DNA of 13,484 bases from contig DATMRF010000128.1 in assembly GCA_035566435.1 (NCBI GenBank), positions 1 through 13,484 of the forward strand, in the 5' to 3' direction. This stretch comes from DATMRF01 sp035566435. Lineage in GTDB: Bacteria; Verrucomicrobiota; Verrucomicrobiia; Limisphaerales; UBA8199. The notes under the pieces are model-generated. The model made no database searches. It saw nothing but the letters and a program-made list of their open reading frames with translations, and was not told where the DNA came from. This document shows positions 5,906 through 13,275 of this stretch, in pieces (positions within the stretch are counted from its first letter, which is position 1; each line of letters opens with the position of its first letter). The position numbers were made by a program, and so were the translations under genes.

Positions 5906-6090
5906 ATGGACGGCTCCCTCCCGGCTGGCGCGTGGATGCGTCAGTCGGCAGCCAAGCTAATTAAAAAGGGAAAATATATGTTTGGGAGCAGATCATCGAC
6001 GCCGAAGTGGTGGGCGAGATGAAGTCAAATTAACCCCCGCAAGTGCGGACTGATTCAACGTATAAGCAAAAACAAAAGAAATGACGAACT

Positions 6091-6384
6091 ATGACACTAA
6101 ACGTTAGACCCATCGGCGACCGAATCCTCGTGGAAGCGGTCGAAGAGAAGGAACTCAAAAAGGGCGGAATTATTATTCCCGACACCGCCAAGGAAAAACC
6201 CATGGAGAGCCGGATCGTGGCCCTCGGCACCGGTAAAACGGATGACAACGGCAAGAAGGTTCCCTTTGAAATGAGGAAAGGCGACCGCGTGCTCGTGACC
6301 AAATACGGCGGCACGGAAATCAAGCTCGAGGGCAAGGAGTTCAAGATTCTCAATTCCGAGGATGTCCTGGCCGTGATCGAGTAA
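6091..6384 (+). CDS. groES: Co-chaperonin GroES (10 kDa)
   Basis: This 97-residue protein forms the seven-subunit lid of the GroEL folding chamber in the cytoplasm. It shows NVRPIGDRILVEAVEEKE at the N-terminus, the mobile loop KKGGIIIPDTAKEKP that contacts GroEL, and VLVTKYGGTEIKLEGKEF with the closing DVLAVIE. The length is the family standard. It is followed 55 bases later by groEL on the same strand. No CIRCE (ttagcactc-N9-gagtgctaa) operator is visible in the 185 bases upstream; a tataag at 6061-6066 is the only -10-like sequence noticed. Confidence 0.97.
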   Translation: MTLNVRPIGDRILVEAVEEKELKKGGIIIPDTAKEKPMESRIVALGTGKTDDNGKKVPFEMRKGDRVLVTKYGGTEIKLEGKEFKILNSEDVLAVIE

Positions 6385-6390
6385 CGATCA

Positions 6391-6410
6391 ACCCCGAAAG
6401 CTTTCGGGGT
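6391..6410. promoter_or_regulatory. Perfect 20-bp palindrome between groES and groEL
   Basis: accccgaaagctttcggggt reads the same on both strands. It starts 6 bases after the groES stop and ends 29 bases before the groEL ATG. As RNA it would form an ~8-bp stem with a 4-base loop. No T-run follows, so complete termination is unlikely. It may adjust the groES/groEL ratio, stabilise an mRNA end or bind a protein. Confidence 0.6.
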
Positions 6411-6439
6411 CAACAATCAACAATCGACTAACTATTAAT

Positions 6440-8077
6440 ATGGCTGCAAAACAATTACTCTTCGACGAGGACGCTCGTCAAACGCTGCTCAAAGGCGTCT
6501 CCAAACTGGCCAGGGCCGTAGCGACGACGCTCGGACCCAAAGGCCGCAACGTCGTGCTCGACAAGAAATATGGCTCGCCGACGGTGACCAAAGACGGTGT
6601 CACGGTCGCCAAGGAAATCGAACTGGAAGACCCCTGTGAAAACATGGGCGCCCAGATGGTCCGCGAAGTCGCCAGCAAGACCAGCGACGACGCCGGCGAC
6701 GGCACCACCACCGCCACTATCCTGGCAGAGGCGATGTTCCGCGAGGGGCTGAAGTATGTCACCTCCGGGGCCAACCCCATCGGCATCCAACGCGGCATTA
6801 ACAAGGCGGTCGCCGCCGCTGTCGAGCACCTCGACAAGATCGCCAAGAAAGTGAAAGACAAAGAGGAAATCAAACAGGTCGCGACTGTTTCCGCCAACTG
6901 GGACACCACGATTGGCGAGATCATCGCCGACGCGATGGACAAGGTCGGCAAAGACGGCACCATCACGGTTGAGGAAGCGAAGACCATCGAGACCGCGCTG
7001 GACGTGGTCGAAGGCATGCAGTTCGACAAGGGTTATTTGTCGCCCTACTTCGTAACGAATGCCGAGACGATGGAGGTCCGCCTCGAAGATTGCTATGTTC
7101 TCAATTACGAGAAGAAGATCAGCAGTCTCAAAGACCTGCTTCCGCTGCTCGAAAAGGTGGCCAAAGCAGCCAAACCGCTCCTGATCATCGCCGAAGATGT
7201 CGAAGGCGAAGCCCTCGCCACTCTGGTGGTGAACAAACTCCGGGGAACGATCAATGTGTGCGCCGTCAAAGCCCCTGGCTTTGGTGATCGGCGCAAGGCT
7301 CTGTGCGAAGACATCGCCATCCTGACGGGAGGCAAATTCATCAGCGAAGATCTCGGCATCAAGCTGGAGAACTTAACTCTGGAAGAACTCGGCCGCGTCA
7401 AGAACGTCACGGTGGACAAGGACAACACCACCCTCGTGGAAGGCCACGGCAAGAGTTCCGAAATCCAAGGCCGGGTGAATCAGATCCGCCGGCAGATCGA
7501 AGAGACCACTTCCGACTACGACAAAGAGAAGCTGCAGGAACGCCTGGCCAAGCTAGCGGGGGGTGTGGCCATCATCAACGTTGGGGCTGCCACCGAGACG
7601 GAGATGAAGGAAAAGAAAGCCCGGGTGGAGGATGCCTTGCATGCAACCCGCGCGGCGGTTGAAGAAGGCATCGTGCCGGGCGGGGGCGTAGCGTTGCTGC
7701 GTTGCCTGGCAGCGATGGATACCGTCAAGCCGGAGAACGACGACGAACGCATCGGCGTGGATATCGTCAAGCGTGCCGTCGAGTATCCGACGCGCGTATT
7801 GGCCGAGAATGCCGGTGAGGAAGGCTCGGTGGTGGTGCAGGAAGTCAAGAAGCGCAAAGGCAACGAAGGCTACAACGTCTCGACTGGCGTCTATGAGGAC
7901 CTGGTCAAGGAGGGTGTAGTCGATCCGAAGAAGGTGACGCGCGCAGCGTTGCAGAACGCGGCGTCGATAGCCGGCTTGTTGCTGACAACCGAATGCCTGG
8001 TCACAGAGATCCCGAAGGAAGAGAAATTCGGTTCAGCCCCTGGCGGCCAGGGTGGCATGGGCGGCATGGATTATTGA
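6440..8077 (+). CDS. groEL: Chaperonin GroEL (60 kDa)
   Basis: This 545-residue protein assembles into double seven-membered rings that fold client proteins with GroES and ATP. It keeps VATTLGPKGRNVVLDKKYG, the ATP motif KDGVTVAKEIELEDP, DAGDGTTTATILAEAM with the metal-binding aspartate, and ARVEDALHATRAAVEEGIVP with GGGVAL near the hydrolytic aspartate. The end is GGQGGMGGMDY, the flexible glycine-methionine tail. Length is normal and nothing is missing. The groEL start has no clear Shine-Dalgarno sequence. The gene is followed by a strong terminator. Confidence 0.98.
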   Translation: MAAKQLLFDEDARQTLLKGVSKLARAVATTLGPKGRNVVLDKKYGSPTVTKDGVTVAKEIELEDPCENMGAQMVREVASKTSDDAGDGTTTATILAEAMFREGLKYVTSGANPIGIQRGINKAVAAAVEHLDKIAKKVKDKEEIKQVATVSANWDTTIGEIIADAMDKVGKDGTITVEEAKTIETALDVVEGMQFDKGYLSPYFVTNAETMEVRLEDCYVLNYEKKISSLKDLLPLLEKVAKAAKPLLIIAEDVEGEALATLVVNKLRGTINVCAVKAPGFGDRRKALCEDIAILTGGKFISEDLGIKLENLTLEELGRVKNVTVDKDNTTLVEGHGKSSEIQGRVNQIRRQIEETTSDYDKEKLQERLAKLAGGVAIINVGAATETEMKEKKARVEDALHATRAAVEEGIVPGGGVALLRCLAAMDTVKPENDDERIGVDIVKRAVEYPTRVLAENAGEEGSVVVQEVKKRKGNEGYNVSTGVYEDLVKEGVVDPKKVTRAALQNAASIAGLLLTTECLVTEIPKEEKFGSAPGGQGGMGGMDY

Positions 8078-8112
8078 GCAGGCCGCCGTTCCAGGAGGAA
8101 CTGCGAACTGCG

Positions 8113-8145
8113 AGCGAGGTTGGAGAGGGCCAGCCTCGCTTTTTT
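8113..8145 (+). terminator. Rho-independent terminator of groEL
   Basis: agcgaggttgg (8113-8123) pairs with ccagcctcgct (8130-8140) through 11 pairs including one G-U, around a 6-base loop, and is followed by six T's (8140-8145). It lies 36 bases after the groEL stop on the plus strand and ends the stress-gene run. Confidence 0.88.
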
Positions 8146-8224
8146 GCCCCAGCAACCGTGGCCGTCTCTGCCGAAAAATGGATAATCAATCCGAGCGGCC
8201 AATTTCATCCCAAACACGAGTCGT

Positions 8225-8413
8225 ATGAAAACGCACGCTATCCATTGGAAATCCACAGTCAGCGGGAAGATCGGAACCGGCACCAGACTCTTTGAAAAAG
8301 AAGAGGCGGAGCGCCTGGCAGAAGAATTGAACGAGGACTTCCCGGACATCGATCATGATGCCATAATCCCAGTGCCCTCCTCTGCCGAGCCTGCACTTGC
8401 CGAGGCGGCTTAG
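8225..8413 (+). CDS. Hypothetical protein, 62 aa
   Basis: I do not recognise this protein, but it looks well formed. It begins MKTHAIHWKSTVSGKIGTG and continues with a charged helix (LFEKEEAERLAEELNEDF), then a short PDIDHDAIIP strand and an Ala/Pro-rich tail. The layout, a beta hairpin followed by a helix, is common in very small adaptor-like proteins. It lies after the groEL terminator, so it should have its own promoter; none is obvious in the 80 bases between. Confidence 0.55.
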   Translation: MKTHAIHWKSTVSGKIGTGTRLFEKEEAERLAEELNEDFPDIDHDAIIPVPSSAEPALAEAA

Positions 8414-8513
8414 CCGTAGCGCGGTTGGATTGTGGACAAAATCGTGTTGCGGGGAGCGGGATGAGCATGCGGGGAGGGGCGGTGGTCATGGCGGAAAGGC
8501 TAAGGGCTGAATG

Positions 8514-8676
8514 CTAAAGTTCAGACCCCTGAACCCCGGTGGCTGGCAGCGGCAGTTTCTTGCCCCGAATGCGCTTCAATTCGCCTACCCACGGAATCGA
8601 GTTCGGCCGCGGCGAGAAGGTTGTTGTTGGGCTTTTCGATGACGTATTCCACCCGTAGCCAGTCGAGCAACGTGCG
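8514..8676 (-). pseudogene. C-terminal remnant of an Eco57I-like restriction-modification protein, frameshifted
   Basis: Read from 8676 on the minus strand, one frame gives RTLLDWLRVEYVIEKPNNN and then LLAAAELDS (to 8593). The similarity continues one base later in the next frame as WVGELKRIRGKKLPLPATG, ending at TAG 8514-8516. In intact Eco57I-like methylase/endonuclease proteins the LLDWLRVEY.IEKP block is followed by an L(D)S..W...(V)..IRGKK.PL..A stretch near the C-terminus, so both pieces belong to one reading frame broken by a single-base shift at about 8592. An in-frame TAG (8677-8679) lies just upstream. The matching N-terminus is at 12664-13077, beyond the ATPase cassette. Recognition is from memory of the family, not a search. 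Confidence 0.6.
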
Positions 8677-8756
8677 CTAGGTCGGTTGCTGGCGGGATGT
8701 GTTTTCAATCAGACGTCTGGGAGAAGTGTGGGCGTCGCCGTTGGTTTCGGGGGGGG

Positions 8757-11438
8757 TCACTCGGAGGGTTCCTCCGCCAAACCGAGCGCCAGGCGAACCA
8801 GGCTGCGCTCTTCGCTTGGGAGCTGTAGCAGGACGCCCTCGTCCCGAGGCTGTGTCTTGAGGTAAGCGATGCCCGCGCGAAGCAAACGCAAGGGAAATTG
8901 CATGGCGTCGTCGTCTGAAGCGCGACCTTCCCAAACGGCCAGCCATTGGTCGAGCCCCACAGGGTTGAGAGGACTTTCCTTCAGAACCGTTAGGTGTTGA
9001 ACCAGCGCCCCGCCGAGGTACACCAGAGCGTTGTATTCGCGGTAAAGCGCAACGACTTGGGCTGCTCGCTTTTGCCATACGTCCGACGAACCGATCTGCC
9101 TGAAGATGGCTTGGATGAGAACTTCGGAAACCTGAGCGATAACCGGCGGAGGTTTCTCCCGCCCGGCGAGGAATTGGGTCAGGTGTTCCAACGCAGTGTT
9201 CCATTCGCCTGTCGCGAGTAGGGCGGATGCCATCCCTCCTCTAGCCGCGGAAGCCCCTTCAGCCGGAGCCCCAGGCAGCGCAATGACCCGGGCGTAGTCG
9301 GCAATGGCCTCCTGAGTTTGTCCCACTCGGCCAAATGCAGCACCCCGGTTGTACAGCGCCTGGGCGACATAGCCAGGCGGGGCTTTGGGCAGATCAACGA
9401 TTCGGGTGAAATCGGCGATCCCCTCCTGAAGCCGACCCAGCCTGCCCAGAATGGCGCCCCGATTAATGAGCGCCGAGGCGACCGCTTCTGCCGGAGCGCT
9501 AGGAAAGTCAATGGCCCGGGTGTAGTCGGCAATCGCCTCCTCCGTCCGCCCCAGGAGGCCGAGACCGATGCCTCGATTAGCGAGCGCCATGGCAACCGGT
9601 TCGATCGGAGCGTCGCGTAACTCGATGATTCGGGTGAAGTCGGCAATCGCCTCCTCCGTCCGCCCCCGAACGCCAAACCCAACACCTCGATTGAAGAGCG
9701 CCGTAGCAACCTGTTTGACCGGAGCGCCGGACAGATTGATCGCCCTGGTATAGTCGGCAATCGCCTCCTCCGTCCGCCCCAGGAGGCCGAGACCGATGCC
9801 TCGATTGGCGAGCGCCATAGCAACCGGTTCGATCGGAGCGTCGCGCAACTCGATGACTCGCGTGAAGTCGGCAATTGCCTCCTCGCTCCGGCCCTGGGCG
9901 CCAAAACTGGCGCCCCGATTGACGAGCGCCCAAGCGACCTGCTCGACTGTAGCACCGTGCGCTTCGACCACCCTGCCGAACCATTCAATGGCCCCCTGGA
10001 ATCGCTGGTAATAGTAACACGCCAACGCGTATTTCATCCAATCGTCAGAGTTGTTGCTCGCCTCCGCCAGCAAACGCAATCTCTCCAACTGGTCCTCGTC
10101 GTGTTGTTTAATGTCCAGGTTCTCGATGCCCTGGAGCAGCAATTCGCGGCGGAGATCGGGCCGGCCGGGCTGGAGCTTCTCGAGCGCGGCCGTCAGGTAT
10201 CTGAAACCAAGACCTGCCGAATCGTAACGAGCCGAGAGCTGCTCCAATTCGTCGGGGTCGAACCAGATGCGCAGGAAATCCACGATCACTTGAAGCGGCT
10301 GATGGCTGCCAGTGTTCTTGACCTCCATGCTCAGGCGCATGAGCGGCTCGGCCAGTTCGTAGAGTGATTCGCGTCCGCGCGGGTTGGGCCTTACGTAACC
10401 CATCTCGCGCAACTTTTGAAGCTGGCTGCCGACGCTGCCGGGCTCGGAGAACAACGCGGCGGCGATTTCTTTGACGGGCACGGGCCCGGCGCGCAAACAG
10501 AGGAACTCGACAATTTTGCGCTGCTGCGGCGAGAGCCAGCGGAGCCGCTCCTGGTAGTAAGGCGTGAACTGCTCATCCACCATCTGCTCGAAAGGACCCA
10601 CCAACTCGTCGAGAGACTCGCGGGTCATGAAATCCGAGAGGACAATGTAGAGCCGGTGGTTGCCGCGCAAAAGATGATGAATGGCCTGGACCCGGGCCTT
10701 GCCGCGCGGCGTGCCCAGGAACTCCGTCAACGCACCGTCCTGATTGAGCTGCGCGATGCGCTGGAGCAATTCCATCGCCTCCTCGGCGGTGAGCGTTTGG
10801 AGATGATTCGTATCGAAGAAGCCAAAGAAGGGCTGTTCACGCTCGGAGACGCCGGCGAAGAGGCTCTGGGCCGTGGCGGCAGTGGCAAAGACTGGATGGT
10901 TTTGGATGAAAGCGCGCCAGGCGCGCTGGTCGGATTCGTCCAGTTGCCGAAAGAGCGTGTCGAGGTTCTCAACCAGCACGAGGACGGTCCGCCGACCGAT
11001 TCGAGAGAGGAGAGCCTTGCCAAGCAAATCCAGTGCTTCGACGGGGTCACGGCCGCTGAGTTGTTCCATGTCCCCGGCCGGGAACTCCGCCGGGTAGCGA
11101 TCTGACAAAGCGCGGTAGATTCGCAGCAGCAAGTCGAGGAACGACGTGCTGGTTTCGTCCTCGTTGAGCCAGGCAATGCGCAGCCGTTCGTCGAGTTCCT
11201 GTTCCTCTTTCTGTTCCTGCCAGAGCCGGTAGAAAATTAGGGCGAGCAAGTGGGTCTTGCCAGAACCTCTCGGGCCAACGAAGAGCAGGTGGTGCTTGTT
11301 TTGCGTCAGGGCGCTTTCGCGCAGGACGGAGACGGAGCGAGCGAGCAAGTCCTGTCGCTGCACGTTGATTCGCTCCAGATCCTCGGGATCGGTGCGATTG
11401 GGAGAGAACCGGGAAATGAATTTGCGCTGGGTTCGCAT
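8757..11438 (-). CDS. AAA/STAND-like ATPase with winged helix and TPR-like repeats
   Basis: An 893-residue multidomain protein. The N-terminal ATPase has Walker A GPRGSGKT at residues 55-62 and a Walker B-like strand VLVLVENLD at 152-160, with EN where DE is usual. A winged helix follows (LSPQQRKIVEFLCLRAGPVP through SVGSQLQKLREMGYV), then a helical region and six tandem 38-residue TPR-like repeats at about 501-728, then a helical C-terminus. ATPase plus helix-turn-helix plus superhelical repeats is the plan of STAND-type signalling proteins, where repeats sense a ligand or partner and the NTPase switches state. The start at 11438 is 2 bases after the stop of the upstream ATPase gene (TGA-AC-ATG). 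An ATG at 11468 would add 10 residues and overlap it. The gene is translationally coupled to its neighbour. No effector domain is recognised. Confidence 0.8.
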   Translation of the reverse strand: MRTQRKFISRFSPNRTDPEDLERINVQRQDLLARSVSVLRESALTQNKHHLLFVGPRGSGKTHLLALIFYRLWQEQKEEQELDERLRIAWLNEDETSTSFLDLLLRIYRALSDRYPAEFPAGDMEQLSGRDPVEALDLLGKALLSRIGRRTVLVLVENLDTLFRQLDESDQRAWRAFIQNHPVFATAATAQSLFAGVSEREQPFFGFFDTNHLQTLTAEEAMELLQRIAQLNQDGALTEFLGTPRGKARVQAIHHLLRGNHRLYIVLSDFMTRESLDELVGPFEQMVDEQFTPYYQERLRWLSPQQRKIVEFLCLRAGPVPVKEIAAALFSEPGSVGSQLQKLREMGYVRPNPRGRESLYELAEPLMRLSMEVKNTGSHQPLQVIVDFLRIWFDPDELEQLSARYDSAGLGFRYLTAALEKLQPGRPDLRRELLLQGIENLDIKQHDEDQLERLRLLAEASNNSDDWMKYALACYYYQRFQGAIEWFGRVVEAHGATVEQVAWALVNRGASFGAQGRSEEAIADFTRVIELRDAPIEPVAMALANRGIGLGLLGRTEEAIADYTRAINLSGAPVKQVATALFNRGVGFGVRGRTEEAIADFTRIIELRDAPIEPVAMALANRGIGLGLLGRTEEAIADYTRAIDFPSAPAEAVASALINRGAILGRLGRLQEGIADFTRIVDLPKAPPGYVAQALYNRGAAFGRVGQTQEAIADYARVIALPGAPAEGASAARGGMASALLATGEWNTALEHLTQFLAGREKPPPVIAQVSEVLIQAIFRQIGSSDVWQKRAAQVVALYREYNALVYLGGALVQHLTVLKESPLNPVGLDQWLAVWEGRASDDDAMQFPLRLLRAGIAYLKTQPRDEGVLLQLPSEERSLVRLALGLAEEPSE
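9255..9938 (-). repeat. Six tandem 114-bp (38-aa) TPR-like coding repeats
   Basis: Each unit follows VAxALxNRGxxxGxxGRxEE then AIADxTRxIxLxxAP. Units span 9825-9938, 9711-9824, 9597-9710, 9483-9596, 9369-9482 and 9255-9368. Units 2 and 4 are almost identical, as are the ends of units 1 and 3, giving a higher-order 228-bp (76-aa) duplication. A weaker unit precedes them (YALACYYYQRFQGAIEWFG). The 38-residue period is 4 longer than a canonical TPR. Confidence 0.85.
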
Positions 11439-11440
11439 GT

Positions 11441-12610
11441 TCAAAGGCTGCGGTCGAAGCGCCACCATCGGCGGATGAGGGGGAAGCGGTAGCGGTAACC
11501 GCCGTCCGGATCACGATCCAGGTAGTGGTCCTGCTGCAGCAGTTTCAAGACGCCGCGAAGGCGCTCAGGTTTGGCGAGCGGGGTTTGGGAGCTTAACTGC
11601 CGGCGCAGGACCTCGAACGGGATAGGCGCGTCGGACGCCGCCACCGCGTCCAAAGCGAGCAGGACCAACCCTTCGTTCTTTCCGTAGTACAGTGGCAATC
11701 GGGTGCGATAGTGGGCCAAATCCCAATCATTGTCTGGGTGGGCAAGCTCTGTCTGAAGGATCGCTTCGATGAGAGCCGGAGTGATCGGTTGGCGCGGCGG
11801 CAGCCGGGAAAGGAGCTTATGGATATAGAAGGCGACGTTGCCCACAGCCTCGGCTGCGGCCTTTGCGCAGGCCCCCGGCTCGGCGCAATCCAAGCGTGCG
11901 CCCCTGAGCAGGTCGAGGGCCAGTTGAGCGGCGTCGGCAGGCGCCAGAGGTCCCGGCGCGACGCGTTCCATGTGGTTCAGCGGCGAGTTAAGGTAGCCCT
12001 CCCCTCGCAGCGAGGTTAAAACATGGTGCAGCCCCACCGATCCGGTGAGTACCAACCGGACCCTGGCGTAGTCCTGACTCAAGGAGCGAAGCACGTCGAG
12101 AATCTCCATCGCCGTGGCCGAGCCCTCGCGCTTCGAGATGTTGTCCAAAAGGAAGGGGACTTCGTCCCAAAGAAAAACGATATGGTTCCCCGCCTTATCC
12201 ATTTCCTCATTGAGGTCCGTGAAGGTTCGCGTGAGAACTTCCTTCCACGGCGCGGGTGAACCGCCGGGAAGTTTCAGCACTCCAGCAATCTCAGCCCCTC
12301 TGAGGGCGCCGAGCAACTGCTCCATCCGGCGCATGGCGCGCTTTTTCCCGGTAAGAAGCTCCGCCGAATCCCGATAAGCCTGGGTGGCGAACTCTGCAGC
12401 GGTGTGACATCCACCCAAGTCGCGCTTGATTGTCAACCATCCTTTTGGCGGATGGGCCTCCATCTTACGCAGGATCATGGTCTTGCCGACGCGCCGAAGG
12501 TCGTTCATATAGATGCTGCGCCCCTCGAGAATCTCCCACATACCCACGATGAGAGCCTCGCGTCCGACGATGTTCTCTGGGGCAAGCTGACCGCCTGGGT
12601 TCGGTTTCAT
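11441..12610 (-). CDS. AAA ATPase, archaeal-ATPase/STAND (MNS-like) type
   Basis: This 389-residue protein begins with a regulatory-style lead (APENIVGREALIVGMWEIL) and a P-loop DLRRVGKT at 37-44, in which the first glycine of GxxxxGKT is replaced by aspartate. Walker B is IVFLWDEVPFLL (D149, E150), and a sensor strand VRLVLTGSVGLHHVL follows. The C-terminus contains a winged helix (PFEVLRRQLSSQTPLAKPER) ending in an arginine/tryptophan-rich strand (RFPLIRRWWRFDRSL). This arrangement matches the archaeal ATPase/MNS clade of STAND NTPases, which are enriched in mobile and defence loci. It is the first gene of a two-gene operon and is followed without a gap by the TPR ATPase. Start: ATG at 12610, 30 bases from the predicted -10 box, with no clear ribosome-binding site. 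Confidence 0.82.
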   Translation of the reverse strand: MKPNPGGQLAPENIVGREALIVGMWEILEGRSIYMNDLRRVGKTMILRKMEAHPPKGWLTIKRDLGGCHTAAEFATQAYRDSAELLTGKKRAMRRMEQLLGALRGAEIAGVLKLPGGSPAPWKEVLTRTFTDLNEEMDKAGNHIVFLWDEVPFLLDNISKREGSATAMEILDVLRSLSQDYARVRLVLTGSVGLHHVLTSLRGEGYLNSPLNHMERVAPGPLAPADAAQLALDLLRGARLDCAEPGACAKAAAEAVGNVAFYIHKLLSRLPPRQPITPALIEAILQTELAHPDNDWDLAHYRTRLPLYYGKNEGLVLLALDAVAASDAPIPFEVLRRQLSSQTPLAKPERLRGVLKLLQQDHYLDRDPDGGYRYRFPLIRRWWRFDRSL

Positions 12611-12639
12611 GCCGATGTTTTATCTAATAATTTCAGTAG

Positions 12640-12680
12640 AATATATGTCATGTACGATGTATGTCAATAATAACATATAT
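12640..12680 (-). promoter_or_regulatory. Promoter and operator of the ATPase cassette
   Basis: On the minus strand TTGACA (12662-12667) and TATATT (12640-12645) are separated by 16 bases, an almost ideal sigma-70 promoter. It lies in a short AT-rich island in otherwise GC-rich DNA. tatgtca occurs at 12644-12650 and again at 12660-12666, and atatatgt (12641-12648) is mirrored by acatatat (12673-12680), so repeats overlap both core elements. This suggests a regulated promoter, possibly autoregulated by one of the two winged-helix proteins. The pattern is seen; the regulation is inferred. Confidence 0.6.
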
Positions 12681-13077
12681 CATTTCGAATCCGCGACCCA
12701 GTAAACTGGCGGCCCAGGGGATTGCGGGTGCCCTTGCCTTCGAGGATCGCGACGAATTGCGCCTTGTCCTTCTGAAAGCGGCCCAGAACGGCATCGGCGA
12801 ATTTGCCGTCAACCTTGACATGCCGTTCGCGGGAGAGGGTGTAAGTGTCGGCGGAGCCCGCCGGGCCTGTGTAGCCGAGCAGGCCGCTAACGATGTCCCT
12901 GAGGAAATCCGGGAGGAGAGCGGTTTCCTTGAAATCGTCCGCGCTGCCGGAAGCGATGAGACTGGCCCAGTGCTGGAGTTTGGGCTCCCAGTCGGCGACG
13001 GAGTCCGGCAGGTCGAAGGACCGCACCTGCTGGCGGATGACCTCCGGGTAGAAGAGCGGCTTTGATTCGACAGCCAT
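12664..13077 (-). pseudogene. N-terminal remnant of an Eco57I-like restriction-modification protein
   Basis: A 137-codon frame opens MAVESKPLFYPEVIRQQVRS, then WASLIASGSADDFKETALLP, LLGYTGPAGSADTYTLSRER and VDGKFADAVLGRFQKDKAQF, and ends VAILEGKGTRNPLGRQFTG followed by an unrelated DICYY-stop. The ADDFKE, TLSRERHV-VDGKFADAVLGRF and EGKGTR.PL motifs are the conserved N-terminal module of large Eco57I-like type IIG/R-M methylases (nuclease-like region), which are ~1000 residues long. The methylase domain is missing. Similarity ends at ~12682, where the AT-rich promoter of the ATPase cassette begins. The remnant runs in the same direction as the C-terminal piece at 8514-8676, so both probably derive from one gene. 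Confidence 0.7.
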
Positions 13078-13131
13078 TTGTCTCGCGACAGGTTATGCAG
13101 GAACGGCAGAAAACCAAGCACATTGGGGTTC

Positions 13132-13275
13132 CTATTTCGGGGCCTGGGCGAAGTCGGCGAGTTTGTAGCCTTTGCCCCGGCGCTGGCCGATGCGCAGGAA
13201 TGTGGGACGGATACCGAATGGGGCGAGGTGGCGGGCGAGGCGGGCTTGGGTGAGAGTTTTTGGGGACGCAGTGGA
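13132..13275 (-). pseudogene. C-terminal fragment of a DUF3631-type protein
   Basis: A minus-strand frame reads SPKTLTQARLARHLAPFGI, then RPTFLRIGQRRGKGYKLADF, and stops (TAG) at 13132-13134. L-x-x-x-L-x-x-FGI followed by R-IG-...-KGY-..-DF is the closing pattern of DUF3631, found in phage- and plasmid-type primase/helicase proteins. Only ~45 residues remain. An in-frame TGA sits just upstream, where the right-hand IS begins, so the rest was cut away by that insertion or lies beyond the IS. The start of the R-M remnant (13077) is only 55 bases downstream on the same strand. Confidence 0.5.

Noticed and set aside
5906..6090. CIRCE operator or heat-shock promoter before groES
   Set aside because: No ttagcactc/gagtgctaa pair was found. 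Only a weak ccgc/gcgg hairpin (6037-6048) and a lone tataag are visible.
6478..7029. 183-codon minus-strand frame inside groEL
   Set aside because: It is an antisense shadow of a highly conserved gene.
9255..9938. CRISPR-like regular spacing in the 114-bp repeats
   Set aside because: The repeats are contiguous, in frame and encode TPR-like helices; there are no unique spacers between short repeats.
10416..11105. 229-codon plus-strand frame opposite the TPR ATPase
   Set aside because: It is antisense to a gene with clear ATPase and winged-helix motifs and is long only because GC-rich codons leave few stops.
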